The position numbers were made by a program, and so were the translations under genes. Below the pieces are notes generated by a model. It was not told where the DNA came from and made no database searches. It saw only the letters and a program-made list of their open reading frames with translations. Positions 13,392 to 24,114 of a stretch of DNA of 64,000 nt are shown piece after piece. Numbering within the stretch: the stretch's first letter is position 1; the number at the start of each line of letters is the position of its first letter. The DNA lies in assembly GCA_039000515.1 (NCBI GenBank), contig JBCFYV010009882.1:62290817-62354816 (forward strand). Direction: 5' to 3'. The stretch is from Timema cristinae (Eukaryota > Arthropoda > Insecta > Phasmatodea > Timematidae).

Positions 13392-13670
13392 ACCACGTCT
13401 TACTACTCGTTCGTATTATACACACGCTAATGTGTAATGGTAGGGTGATTGTGAGATGAAATGGAGGACCTACACAGTTTAACGTGGAATCCGAGCCACG
13501 GTGGAGGCCTGGCTTTCCCCACATTCACAAGATGTGGTTAATACACGTCTTGTCAGAGGTGAAGGAAGGGTTTGGTAATCAGATAAATCTGTGCCGGGAA
13601 GAGTTGTGTTTATACCTGTTAGAACATGTTGAAACATGTTGAAACGGGTTAGAACATCTATGAACCTGCA
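13020..13670 (+). repeat. diverged repeat rich in ACATGTT motifs, split by a SINE
   Basis: GAACATGTTCAAACCAGTTC (13023), GGCATGTTCAAACTTGTTCA (13175) and, beyond SINE A2, GAACATGTTGAAACATGTTG (13622) are related direct and inverted motifs. GGTCATCTTGATTTTCCAAC (13148) and GCCATCTTCAATCTCCAACC (13684) repeat the intervening block. This looks like an old tandem or palindromic repeat of unknown family. Confidence 0.45.
13345..13602 (-). repeat. SINE family A, 5'-truncated (copy A2)
   Basis: Minus-strand insertion carrying the family A body, shared tail and a (TAA)n run (13345-13389 as ATT). It ends within CCCGGCAC, so most of the tRNA head is missing. A perfect 12-base TSD, GTTGTGTTTATA, lies at 13333-13344 and 13603-13614. 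Contains the GTGTATTAA insert subfamily signature. Confidence 0.93.
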
Positions 13671-13800
13671 CAGTTTTTTTTTGCAGCCATCTTCAATCTC
13701 CAACCTTTCATAACTATCGAGACCTATTGACCTATTGTTGGAGTATGCTCGTAAATTCAAAATGAAAGCCAAAATTGAAAATGGGGGGAAAAAAATGTGG

Positions 13801-13878
13801 TCGCATGCGAACGCGGGACTTGAAAGTGTTGTCTAGAAGCCTTATGCTTACTCTACCAAGAGTTTCGCGTGAAAAGTG
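13801..13878 (-). other. possible tRNA-like relic
   Basis: On the minus strand, CTTGGTAGAGTAAGCATAAG resembles an A-box/D-arm region, followed about 35 bases on by TTTCAAGTCCCGCG, a poor B box. No good acceptor stem pairs. Probably a decayed SINE head or chance. Confidence 0.2.
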
Positions 13879-14239
13879 GTTTATCTCCAAACAAAATAGT
13901 ATTCTAAATTTTGTGAACATGTACAGAGCTATCTAGCATCAAATTGTCAGATTCGTTGTTTTGAAACGTGATCCACTGTTATGTGTAAGACGTGAAGGAC
14001 TATCGGTTCTCACTTCGTATTTTCTTCTCTGTTGAACAATAACCACTAGGTCTTGTAAGCCCTGTTTATTTCCTCTGAAATAAATATATTTAAATTGCAT
14101 GAGTACACTATGTGTCTTAAATTATCCGCTGCCTTTCCTACTCATTATCTAGATGTTAGCTTAATTTTGACGGTAATCAGAGGTCGAACCTTGACTTCTT
14201 AAGGAAATGGGTGGTGAAACTACAATTTCAATACCGGTG

Positions 14240-14345
14240 TTACATATATATATATATATATATAATTGCATGTAATTTTATATATATTTATATAAAATGG
14301 CATGTAATTTTATAATATATATATATATATATAATTTTACATGCA
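14240..14345. repeat. AT-rich inverted repeat around TA runs
   Basis: TTGCATGTAATTTTATATAT on the left is mirrored by ATATAATTTTACATGCAATA on the right, with another GGCATGTAATTTTATAAT between, and two (TA)n runs. The arms could form a hairpin of about 20 base pairs. Confidence 0.75.
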
Positions 14346-14635
14346 ATAATATGTTATTTCTAACAATAAATTGGAAAAAGATTATTCTAAGATGGACACA
14401 AATATTTAAAACACACTGAACAGTTAAGAACAAGAACGCAAATTTTATTAAGTTTAGGGAAATTAATAATACTATAAGAGTTATTTTATATGTAAATAAT
14501 TAAGTTTTAAAATTAGAAGTAAATTTAGAAATAAATGGCACTTATTTATTTTTATCATACATAAAATTGTCAATGGAATCTACTCTATTCGATTTAATTA
14601 ATCCTTCTCACACGACACCTTATTTCTTGGATCTT

Positions 14636-14875
14636 TATTTTTAACACCTGGTCTTACTGCCTACTCGGGTTATATATACGCTTATGGATTTAGATATTAA
14701 GAAGGTTATATTCAGAGGAAGTGTACACCCATTTGCGTAGAGGGAGAGTGGAAAGTGAGTTTGGAAAAATCAGCATCATTATACCAGAACGATATTCGAA
14801 CCTTGATCATCCCATCATCGGCTGTCCGGTCTAGTGCAAAAGTAGTGCGTTAGATCACGCGGCCACCGAAATGGG
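14636..14875 (-). repeat. SINE family C (copy C2)
   Basis: Minus-strand SINE with head GGTGGCCGCGTGATCTAACG, family B/C body and mutated common tail. The perfect 13-base TSD TTTCTTGGATCTT lies at 14623-14635 and 14876-14888. The body is diverged and the terminal run short, so the element is older than A1 despite the clean TSD. Confidence 0.9.
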
Positions 14876-14889
14876 TTTCTTGGATCTTA

Positions 14890-15455
14890 ATAGATAATAA
14901 AACAAAGATATAGACCCTACAAAAGCCAAAACAAAATACAAACCATCTTTATCTATAGCGGGCCTAGTCAGACCAGCTCTGTTCATTACCGTTAAGGTTA
15001 GAAATAGAATGGTAGAGTGCAATGACCTTGAGAAATATATCACACTGGGCGTGGCTTCTCTGAGAGGGCCTCTCATAGCTGGCCCACGTTAGCTTCTAGA
15101 TTCAGTCGTTCGAAAGCTTGTACAGTTCTCGCGTGACGATTGGAAGGAGAAATGAATAATCTTGTCTGGAATGTTGTATAACGAATCCAATAATTCACTT
15201 TGAGTATAAAATGGGACTCCACTTCATATTCATGTTCTTACGAAATTATTTTATAGGATGAAAAGAAAGAGAGAAAAAATATATTGTTTATGTTCAAAAA
15301 AATATTGGAAAAATATTGGCGGGCCTAGCCCCTCTAGCCCCTAAGTATCGGGAACTTTAAAAGGTGTTTCTACAGGGAAACCTAGCCAAAAGCCTTGACA
15401 CAGTCAGGAATACTATAATGACTTTGGTTTGATAAAAGTTTACACACTTCTTGGA
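14890..15455. other. intergenic DNA, nothing recognised
   Basis: A minus-strand frame at 14855-15076 overlaps the SINE head and has no recognised motif. A TATAAAA at about 15202 has no supported transcript. Confidence 0.35.
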
Positions 15456-15459
15456 TTTA

Positions 15460-15692
15460 ATGGTCTAAGACGTCACTAGAGCAATAGACGGGACCACTTA
15501 CCTCGGGGTTATCGGGGATCAAACCCCAATCAGGCGTACTGATTGTGTTTTTATTCAAAATGTTTTTACATTCTCCCTCTAAGCAAATGTATGTACACTT
15601 ACACCAAACTCAAATCTATTACATTACACATCAGCGTAATTAGTACATACTACTATTACTCAAACAGTTAAAAGACGTTGAACTAAAAAAAG
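15460..15692 (+). repeat. SINE family C, strongly diverged (copy C3)
   Basis: B-box-like GATCAAACCCCAATCAGGCG, then the C body (TTTTTACATTCTCCCTCTAA, CAGCGTAATTAGTACATA) and a tail remnant (CAAACAGTTAAAAGACGTTG). The head is poorly conserved and no TSD is seen. Confidence 0.65.
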
Positions 15693-16364
15693 ACATAACA
15701 AACAAAACACTCAACCCCCCGGGCCGTTAATTAATTACTGTGAAAGAAGAAACCTCAATTTTACAAATGACGAACTTCTCGTTAAGGCTGGGAATTTAAC
15801 CAAGTATTAATAATTAAATGGTTACACACTCAAACGACTGAGCTAGGATGTTGGAATTGATATTAATGCGTAAAAGTAAAATTGCTAAATTTTTAATTAT
15901 AAGTTTAAACGTTTATTAAACTGAATACTGAGAAGTTCTAGCAATCTTATTTCTAAGTAATTTCCCATGGGGCCACTTTGAGTTTTCCGGGATAAAATAA
16001 AGCAAATGCAATTTTGGGTCTACTTTTCACACAAAATAATTACAACGATTTATGTGGTTAATTAATTTTTAAATAACATAACACTTTGATTGATTTGGTG
16101 AAAAATATATTATAAAATGTTGTTCTACTACTAAGCTTTAAACTCTTTACACATTAAATTCTTAAGTAACATCATTAAAAGGATAAATTTAAGATATAAG
16201 TAAACAACATACATCACAAGAAATGTGCTGTAAATTCCCTATTATGTGGATGTAATTAGAGTTAGTGCTGTAAATAAAATAAATAGAACAACACGATCGA
16301 AATTTAAAAAATAAGTTAGTCATTAAATACTCTAAAATTTATGAAAAAAAAGGTGTTGTTATTT
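15693..16364. other. AT-rich intergenic DNA
   Basis: No supported gene or repeat. Confidence 0.4.
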
Positions 16365-17520
16365 ATCATGATAAGCTATTCCCAGTTACCCATTTTTAAC
16401 TTAATCTTTAAGGTCAAATTAATTTTTTTATCTATATTCTAAAATTTTTCTAAGGTAAACTACCATTATATTAATTTATTTTAGAAAAGTAAAGATTCAT
16501 TATCATGTAAAATAGTCCCCGATACAAGTTTTGAAAAAAAATGAGTAACGATATTTTAAAAATAATTCAAACTGACAAAAATTAATCTGAAGTTATTTAC
16601 AGTGATTCAGTTTGAAAAAATTAATATATATATATTATTATATTTTATGTAAAAAAATAACGGATACCTGTTTTGAACCAAATTGAAAAGTAGTTTTTTT
16701 AAATATTCAATTTGGAAAAAAGAATCACCAATAAACTGCCGTTAAACAAACTTAACCGCAAAAACTAGCAGGCTTATACAGTTTTTGTCATGTATAACCT
16801 CCCCATGTATACAGTTTAAACGAACATGTTAAAGCCATTTTCAAAATATTTCTTACCGTCGAAAATCACTCATCATTAAACTACTATTTAACAAGTTGTT
16901 AACTAAAGAACAAGAATACTGTGTTATTTGTAACGTAAAACACTCCCTAGATATCAATTTTATTCAAAATTGTTTGAAAATTTAAAAAAAATCTTTTAAT
17001 CTGACAGTGCTTTTGTCATATCAAACTATCCCAAGACACCGATTTGAAACCAAACCATTAGAGTTATTTTTAAAATAATTGAAAATTTTAATAATCAGTC
17101 TTTTTTAAACTACCCCTAAACGAATTTGTACTAAAAAACAACTATACAATGGACCTGCTTCAGTGGCCATATTGTCTAAGGTGCTAATCTTGTAGTAGAC
17201 AAAACTGCCGATGACGGGGTGATCGAGGTTCGATACTAGGTCAGGTGTACTGAAAGAATTTTTACAAAATTGTTTTCCACTCTCCCTCCACGCAAATCCA
17301 ATGAACCTCCTCTAAATATAACCTTCCTAATCCCTAAAACCAATAGCGTAATTTTTTATGTATATAAGCATGTAACACGAACGGTTAACAAAACGTGGTG
17401 CTAAAAAATAAATAGGACTATGCAGTTCAATTTGCCATGACAAGAAATTTTCAAGACACCTATTTGGAACAAAATTGTTAGGGCCATTATAAAAATACTC
17501 CAAGTTTAAAAAAAAAAATC
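16365..17520 (+). repeat. decayed tandem satellite, unit about 130-150 bases
   Basis: Related blocks recur near 16370, 16505, 16660, 16790, 17015 and 17440: a CATGTAAAACAxTCCCC-like block, then GATACCxATTTTGAACCAAA, then a TTTTAAAATATTxxAA block. Examples are CCCAAGACACCGATTTGAAA and TTCAAGACACCTATTTGGAA. Divergence is high. SINE C4 is inserted between two units. Confidence 0.55.
17160..17410 (+). repeat. SINE family C (copy C4)
   Basis: tRNA-like head (CAGTGGCCATATTGTCTAAG, B box GGTTCGATACTAGG), C body (CCACTCTCCCTCCACGCAAA), tail (ACACGAACGGTTAACAAAAC) ending CGTGGTGCTAAAAAATAAAT. Inserted in the decayed satellite. No clear TSD. Confidence 0.8.
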
Positions 17521-17534
17521 AGTCAAAGTTGAGT

Positions 17535-17615
17535 CCGATAAATTAGCTCTGTCGGTAGCGTGTTTTCCTACGGAGATAAGGGATCCAGGTTCGATTACCG
17601 GGCTGGCCGACAATT
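17535..17615 (+). repeat. tRNA-like head of a different SINE (type D) or tRNA relic
   Basis: TTAGCTCTGTCGGTAGCGTG fits an A box and CCAGGTTCGATTACCGGG fits a B box, spaced as in a tRNA. The 5' and 3' ends do not form an acceptor stem, arguing against a working tRNA. GATAAATT and AATTTATC flank it as an inverted pair. Confidence 0.5.
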
Positions 17616-17895
17616 TATCATTGATGTAGATACAAGTGTACTCTTTCACATTACTAAATATGGCCGGGGATTGGGTATTGTGCCTGTCCTAGTTTTAATT
17701 TAGATTACAATGTATATTGAGCTACAACGAACCTAGCCAGCCGTTAAGATAAAGCAAAGCTTCAAAATGTATATTGTTCGCGATTTAAAAAAATTCCTTC
17801 AATATGAGAATTTAAAAATTAGTTGGTTGCCGGTCTCTTTTAATCTTAATTCACCAATTTACCCATTAATTCCAGGTGCAGTTTCAATATATCAC

Positions 17896-18166
17896 CCACC
17901 TCGGTGGTGTAGTTGGCTAACGCGCTTGTCGTGTTTAGCTCGACTGCTGAGGATGGGGAGATCGAGGTTCAAATCTCGGTCGGGTGAACTGGGGGTGGTT
18001 TTTCCTAAATGGTTTTCCACTCTATCTCCACGCAAATGCGGGTTCACTTCCTCTAAGTAAACCTTCCCAATTCCTAATCCATTAGCGTAATTAGTACTTA
18101 AAGCGTATAACCCGAACGGGTAGTAAGACGCGGTGCTAAATATTATTATTATTATTATTATTATTA
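17896..18166 (+). repeat. SINE family B, full length (copy B1)
   Basis: Head CTCGGTGGTGTAGTTGGCTA with B box GAGGTTCAAATCTCGG, body GGTTTTTCCTAAATGGTTTT and CTCCACGCAAATGCGGGTTC, then AAAGCGTATAACCCGAACGG and the tail to GGTGCTAAATA with (TTA)n. A perfect 13-base TSD, TTCAATATATCAC, lies at 17883-17895 and 18167-18179. One of the best-preserved family B copies here. Confidence 0.95.
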
Positions 18167-18239
18167 TTCAATATATCACGGGAGTGGGAATATGGTAGGT
18201 ATTGGTGTCGGCACCACTACTAACCAATCTGCAATATGA

Positions 18240-18435
18240 CTTGATAACACATTTTATTTGAAGATAATGATATCCACCTATATACTCATAAGGAGTTATC
18301 TACAACCATTCCATCAGATACACATCGATCAATATACAAACATTCTACCGTAAATCCATATTAAACAATATAAAAAAATTCCACAAGACACACATATCTA
18401 AAGCAATATAAAAAACATTTCACCAGACACAAGAA
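18240..18435 (-). repeat. minisatellite M, inverted block
   Basis: The minus strand reads GTGTCTGGTGAAATGTTTTT, then TATATTGCTTTAGATATGTG and related units. It is the reverse complement of the 19060-19550 array. About four diverged units. Confidence 0.7.
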
Positions 18436-18443
18436 CCGAAGGA

Positions 18444-18838
18444 TCATGGAAACCGTAGATGGTGCTAGCGCTTACGGAAAAAATCATAAGTCTGGAAATA
18501 TCAGTTTTCTCAAGAACAAGTAAAATTTGTATGTTAATATTTTCAACACCCCTTCTAGGATAATGTATCGACGTTTATTAATTGTTACATTTTCTTAATT
18601 TTTGTTGTGAAGCTGGCAGATTTCTATTGAAAAATGTCAGTTTTATCGACATTTTATCAATGTTAAAATTATAAAAAAGGTGTGTATATAAAAAGTATAA
18701 CTTATTCAACATTTTTTTATTCTTGAACAAACGTTTCCGAAAATAAAATTGCAAAACAATATATATTCTTGAAGATAACCATTTGTTCCCACGGCTCTGC
18801 ATTTCCACGCTAAATTAAAAGGGCCAATCGCCTTAAGA
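18444..18838 (+). repeat. dispersed repeat R2, copy 1
   Basis: About 395 bases collinear with 26342-26740: ACCGTAGATGGTGCTA, AATATCAG(T/C)TTTCTC, TGTTAATATTTTCAACA, GATAATGTATCGA, ATTGAAAAATGTCA, GTATATAAAAAGTATAA, TCTGCATTTCCACGC and AAAAGGGCCAATCGCCTTAA. No protein, TIR or TSD identified. Family unknown. Confidence 0.8.
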
Positions 18839-19059
18839 CAAATGATCAATACCCAACATTCTAACCCCACAAGCAGGTAATTGTACTAGGTTAATTTCAC
18901 GGTCTCATTTCGACTTGAGCTCCAGAGGTAGATCGATAAGAAAGCTTTTGGTACAAGCAGGTAATTTGTCCGAATTGAGCTCTGAGACTCTCTGGACCGT
19001 ATCCAAGATAATTGATGATTAGTCACTTGACGTTCTAAATGTAGGAGTTAATGATAAAT

Positions 19060-19550
19060 GTCTGAGTTGCTGCTAGTATATTTCTTGATATGTGGGTATG
19101 GTGGAATGTTTGTATATTTCGTGATCTGTGTGTCTGGTAGAATATTGTATATTGCTTGATATTTATGTCTGGTTGAATAATTGTATATTGACATATATGT
19201 GTGAGGTGGAATGTTTTTATATTGATTCACATGTTTGTGTATGGTTGTATGTTTGTACAGTACATTGACCGATATGTGTGTATGGCATAATATTTTTATA
19301 TTGATCGATATGTGTGTCTAGTGGAATGTTTGTATATTTCTTAATAAATATGCATGGAAGAATGTTTGTATATTGCTTGATAGGTGTGTCTGGTGGAGAT
19401 GTTTATATTGCTTAATATATGTTGATGGCTAAATGTTTGTATGGTGTTTAAAGTTAGAGTATGTTGGAATATTTGTAAATTGCTTAGCATGTGTGGCTGG
19501 AGGAATGTTTGTATATTGCTTGGCATGTATGTCTGGCGGAATATTAGTAT
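19060..19550 (+). repeat. minisatellite M, forward block
   Basis: Around ten diverged units of about 38-60 bases with the core GGTGGAATGTTTGTATATTG then CTTGATATGTGTGTCT. Units continue after SINE B2 at about 19840-19915. Frames across it are repeat translations, not genes. Confidence 0.85.
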
Positions 19551-19551
19551 A

Positions 19552-19817
19552 TAATAGTTAATAATACTTAGCCCCACGTCTTACTACCCTTTAGGGTTAT
19601 ACGCCTAAGTACTAATTACGCTAATCGTTTAGGAATTGAGAAAGTTGAATATAGATGAAGTGAACCTGCATTTGCGTGGAGGTAGAAAGGAAAAATATTT
19701 AGGAAAAACCACTACCATTTTACTCGAGTGAGATTTTTGAACTTCGATCTCCCCGTCCTCGGTAGTCCAGCTCAACACGAAACTAGTGCGTTAGCTAACT
19801 ACGCCACCGAGGTGGGT
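19552..19817 (-). repeat. SINE family B (copy B2) inside minisatellite M
   Basis: Minus-strand family B element with head GGTGGCGTAGTTAGCTAACG, body and shared tail. Flanked by AATATTAGTATA (19540-19551) and AATGTTAGAATA (19818-19829), a 10/12 match taken as a decayed TSD. Minisatellite units occur on both sides. Confidence 0.85.
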
Positions 19818-19919
19818 AATGTTAGAATACTGCTTCTTATATGTACACAGTAAAATGTTTGTATATTATTTGATATGTGTGTACGGTGGAATATTTTATA
19901 TTAATTGATACCTACTAAC

Positions 19920-20204
19920 AACTAAATTTAATTTAGTTTTACTTTTTTTCAAAATTTAATAAAAAGTTCTATTGAAATCACTTAACAAGCATATATAGAA
20001 GGTTTTCTCACTGTAATAAATGATACCTATGGATTTAGCGATAATCTTACTAGTGTAACTTTTAAATTACTAAAGCTATTGCTCTTTGAGATTATAGAGC
20101 AAATTAAGCTAAATCTTGTGAATCGTAATGAATGACTAGCTAAAAGTGCCCAGAATTGCCTGGGCATAATAGGCTTAGTATAATGTAATATATATATAGA
20201 TGTA
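19920..20204. other. AT-rich intergenic DNA
   Basis: No supported feature. Confidence 0.4.
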
Positions 20205-20211
20205 TATATCG

Positions 20212-20445
20212 ATGGATCGAGTGACTAAACAAACATATGAAGGTAAAGTGTATGGATCAAAAGGAGGCGGAAGGCCATATAAGACGTGGCTTAGTGTTGT
20301 AGACAAATGTGGGAAAAAGAGAACATTAAGAGTTTTAGGAATAAAAGAGTATGTTTGACTCGGTGTATGGATGTTGTTGAAGCGAAGGGAGTATACAAGG
20401 ATAACAAAGTGTGGAGAAAGTTAGTGAGGATGGATTAAGGACGAA
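20212..20445 (+). pseudogene. non-LTR retrotransposon ORF2, C-terminal remnant
   Basis: The frame from 20212 encodes MDRVTKQTYEGKVYGSKGGG followed by RPYKTWLSVVDKC, the arrangement typical of LINE ORF2 C-termini (a basic GRP-x-x-x-W block after a YEG/V segment), and stops at 20356-20358. A shifted frame continues with CMDVVEAKGVYKDNKVWRKL and ends after VRMD, which fits the usual A-x-x-x-V-x-D-x-x-x-W-R-x-L ending. So the remnant has one frameshift and premature stops. No endonuclease or reverse transcriptase core is nearby, as expected for a 5'-truncated copy. Clade not assigned. It is not known to be related to the LINE at 62-64 kb. Confidence 0.7.
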
Positions 20446-20539
20446 ATTGTTTTTGAGCTATATTCACAGTTACTTGCCTACCCCGTAAGGGAATAGCGTG
20501 TTTAGGTATATGTTTAGGTATGTATGTATATATACTGTA

Positions 20540-21155
20540 AAAATTTGAACCCTGTCTTTTTAATGCAGAGCTGATTGCTACTTACGATAAAGGTTTCAGA
20601 GGATAGTAGCTTCATTTTGTTTACTTGCTAATACAATCCCACTCTATGAATGGGTGAGTGATAAGGGAGGTGGGTTCTAAAGTGCTGATAGCCCTGACAA
20701 CACTGTATGTTTGAGTGAACTGCTGAGAGAAGGTATAACTCAATTGGTTTTTTCCACAATCGTTGATGAGGGCTTAGCGCTGATGTGACTTCATTTCCAA
20801 CAAACACACACAAGGTCCTTAAGCAAAAAAAAAAAAAATATTTAAATAACATAGATGACTATGACTAATTTATAATAAATATATAAAATGTTATGCATAC
20901 ATAACATTGATACTATGCCCAATGTTAGAAACAGGGATGCTTGAGTATGAATGTCTAAAATGTTATGGAAATTTCATCTTTTGAAGTGCATTTTTAAATT
21001 TATTTTTATTTAGGTAGGCTATAAAAAGCTTGATAAGAAGTGGTTTTACTATGGTAATAACCTTAAGCTTAGATTTCAAGCATGCGAAGAGTTTATAGAC
21101 TGATGCCATCATATTTATCTCCAACCGTGAGTATAGTGAATGATATTCCAATCTG
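20540..21155. other. intergenic DNA, nothing recognised
   Basis: Short minus-strand frames show no recognisable motif. Confidence 0.35.
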
Positions 21156-21421
21156 TTCTTTTATTTATTATTAGTACCCCGTCTTACTGCCCGTTCACAT
21201 TTTATACTTAGATACTAATTACTCTAATCATTTTATGGATAATGGAGGTTACATTTAAAGAAAGTATACAAGCATTTTAGTGAAGGGAGGATGTAAGACT
21301 ATTTTGGAAAAAAACATCTTCAGTACACCCAACCGAGACTCGAACCTCAATCTCCTCGTCATCGGCAGTCTTGTCTACTGCGAGAGTAGTGCCTTGGACC
21401 TTGTAGCCACCGAAGTGGGGC
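21156..21421 (-). repeat. SINE family C (copy C5)
   Basis: Minus strand has head GGTGGCTACAAGGTCCAAGG, B box GAGGTTCGAGTCTCGG, the C body and a mutated tail. CCAATCTG flanks it at 21148-21155 and 21422-21429 (8 bases), likely the TSD. Confidence 0.85.
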
Positions 21422-21429
21422 CCAATCTG

Positions 21430-22650
21430 ATTTAAATTTAGAATTTGTTATATACCGTTTATGGTGAATACTCATAACTACCTCCATGCCCATCAGTACA
21501 TTATTAATGGATCAGATGAGCCACCAAACCACTACCTAGTGGTTTCGGTTTTGGAATACCTCATTCATAGCCAAACAATAAAGTAGATATAAAATTTAGG
21601 AAACAAATATTTGCATGTCAGAGATCAAATATGAATAAAATTGATCTATTATAAAATAATCATCATACCTTTAACTACTGGAATGTGTTAATTGCAAGAA
21701 GAAAATGGTACATATACATCCTAAATGTCTATGTAAGTAGTTTCCCTGTAATCAACTTGAGCAAATATTTGTGTCTTTCTTCTATTTGTGACTAATATTA
21801 GAATCCATCGATAAAAGTGAGTAATGTTGTTAAATTAAACCTTTTAATAATATTAAGTTAAAAACATTATACTTAAGATAAAGAGATATTGCTCATTGGT
21901 TTGAGTATCGAATTTGGAAGCTGGGTGGTGATACATGACTGGGCCTTGCAGTGGACGTTATACTTTCTTAATGATTCCACCTGATATATTATTTAAAAAG
22001 TCGATTGAGGCGGTGGGTAGTGATAGGTAAGTATTTAAATAAGTTAATTTTCCTGATCCAAACAAACTATCTGGAACTTGTCTATAGTCAGCCATTTAGG
22101 ATTATAGTTGACTATGTATGTTCAGCGCGAATTTAATTGATAAACATTATTATTAACGCTCCTTGGCATGCTTATAAAAGGTTTCCTAATCAATATGTAG
22201 ACATTCACACAGAAACACACAACAATATAGAATCAGTGTCAGTAGAGATTTTAAAAATAAAAACATAAATAGTTCAATTCAATTATACAAAATATTAACT
22301 TTCTTTAAAATTGTACATGCAAAAGTATAACGTATAGTCTAATAACCAGATTCATTTGATTTTAATTTAGCAGCTAACTTAAAAGTAATATTAATACATT
22401 TATAAAACAATAACTATTATCATTTAATATCATCGAATTAAAATGAAGATTAGAATTTAAGCAATATTGTTAACAAAAAATAGTGGTTTTAGGGACAACT
22501 GGTTATCGGTCTCTAATACCTTTCTCAGAACTGTACAGTTCTGTTGAAATAAAAATGAAAATTCCCAAAATAATATCAACAAAGGAACGTAAAATAAACT
22601 ACCAACAATCTTTTACGTTTATATTAAAACTTAGTTAATTCAACAATAGA
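21430..22650. other. AT-rich intergenic DNA
   Basis: No gene or repeat family recognised. Confidence 0.4.
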
Positions 22651-22824
22651 CTCTTTGTTTAGATTTGAACCTGTTCACTCAACGTACTCTAGAAAAGGTT
22701 CTAGTTTAAATGACCACGCTTTTTCCGAAAATGTGATAGTGTCTAGGATAGCTCCCAACGGCTATTCCTGTCCTTCTTCTACCTTTCCTCTCATTCGAAG
22801 AATTGGTGACATTATTATCGACCC

Positions 22825-22985
22825 AGGAGGATGCTGAAGACGTTTTAAGGCTTCCTTTGGACAGAGAGATACTCTTATTGGCCAGTGTCCCTAGAGAGCT
22901 CTATACAAGAACCCAGTAGAATATTGCAAGAAGTGACTCTCGAATAAACATTACTGAAGATAGTGTTAAACATCCATTCATTTAA
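22825..22985 (+). other. exon-like coding remnant, unknown
   Basis: A frame beginning right after CCCAG at about 22827 reads EDAEDVLRLPLDREILLLAS, then VPRELYTRTQ, a TAG, then NIARSDSRINITEDSVKHPF before a stop. Amino-acid usage is protein-like and unlike translated AT-rich DNA. The preceding CAG could be a splice acceptor. The internal stop means it is broken if it is a single exon. I do not recognise the family. It lies about 0.5 kb upstream of the Helitron remnant and could belong to it, but I see no motif to prove that. Confidence 0.3.
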
Positions 22986-23439
22986 GTTTTTATTTAGTAT
23001 TAAAAACCTTATTCCTATTAGGTTCTAAACGAGAGATTCAATAATCAATTTTGATACTTCCTCGATATGTTTATATGACAGACTGTTCTTATTCATCCTA
23101 TTGTTTGATATAATATATACTAGAACTACTCAGATCACGTAAAAGAACTTCAAGTGAGAACGATGAATATTTCAGAAATACAGGTTTTCAATTAACTGTA
23201 AAGTTTGTCAAATAGAGATTAATGACCTTGATTAAAAAATTAGCCATTAACATAGGCCTACATTTAAGTGCAATGGGCTCTTGTACTGAGATTTCCCCAC
23301 ATTTAAAAAAAATTATGTACCTCCTTGCTTGACGCAACTAAAATTAGACGCCTAAGGGCCTTCATGGAGAAAGGACTAGTATGCTGCTAGCTCCTGCGTT
23401 GGCACTTGAGCCGCTTAAAATAAACATCGTGTTGGGTAT

Positions 23440-23691
23440 ATGGTAGTCATCCCGTTATGATTCACAGGAGGTACTCAAAGTAAGAAGCAAAATTACCTTA
23501 ACACGATGATTATCGTTCAGCACTTTGCCAAACCTGACCTCTTGAAGATGCTTACGTTTAATCCACAGTGGTCTGAAATTACGTCCAATCTCCAGCAAAG
23601 ACAACAGGTTACATTTCTTCCGGAATTGGTTGTTCAAATTATTAACGCAAAACCAAATAATATTTCAAACGATATAAAAAATAAATAGAAA
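23440..23691 (+). pseudogene. Helitron replication-initiator/helicase protein, N-terminal-domain remnant
   Basis: The frame reads MVVIPL-stop-FTGGTQSKKQNYLNT, then MIIVQHFAKPDLLKMLTFNP and QWSEITSNLQQRQQVTFLPE, and stops at 23686-23688. This matches the conserved Helitron-like N-terminal segment found in Rep/helicase proteins (a V-x-L-P-x-x-F-x-G-G block, then the I-V-x-x-F-G-K-P-D-L-F and F-x-x-N-P-x-W-x-E-I blocks). Helitrons move by rolling-circle replication using this protein. Only about 80 codons remain, with an in-frame TGA at 23458-23460. The HUH and helicase motifs are absent. No Helitron 3' hairpin-CTRR end was identified nearby. Confidence 0.75.
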
Positions 23692-23751
23692 AGCTAAGGC
23701 CATGAAATATACTATCGAGTTTCAAAATAGATAATTTACACATTACCATAT

Positions 23752-23760
23752 TATTACTAC

Positions 23761-23832
<72 letters not shown>

Positions 23833-24104
23833 GTCTTACTACCCGTTCGGGTTATTCGCACTTACGCTAATGTGTAATGGTAGGGTGATTGTGAGATGAA
23901 ATGGAGGACTTACAGTTTAACGTGGAATCCGAACCACGGTGGAGGCCTGTCATTCCACACATTCACAAGACTTGATTAATACACGTCTTGTCAGAGGTGA
24001 AGGAAGGGTTTGGTAATCAGATAAATTTGTGCCGGGACCGAGGATTAAACCCCTGACCCTAGCACAGAAGTCTGACCCTTTACCCCTAACCATCAGGTCA
24101 CCTG
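23752..24104 (-). repeat. SINE family A, full length (copy A3)
   Basis: Minus-strand SINE with a long (TAA)n run (as TTA, to about 23828), shared tail, family A body with the GTGTATTAATCAA insert, and a complete but mutated tRNA-like head. Flanked by ATTACCATAT (23742-23751) and ATTGCCATAT (24105-24114), 9/10 matching. Confidence 0.92.
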
Positions 24105-24114
24105 ATTGCCATAT

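Noticed and set aside
13236..13430. Plus-strand frame with a long isoleucine run
   Set aside because: It is a translation of the (ATT)n run of SINE A2.
17535..17615. Working tRNA gene
   Set aside because: A and B boxes are present but the acceptor stem does not pair, so it is treated as a SINE head or relic.
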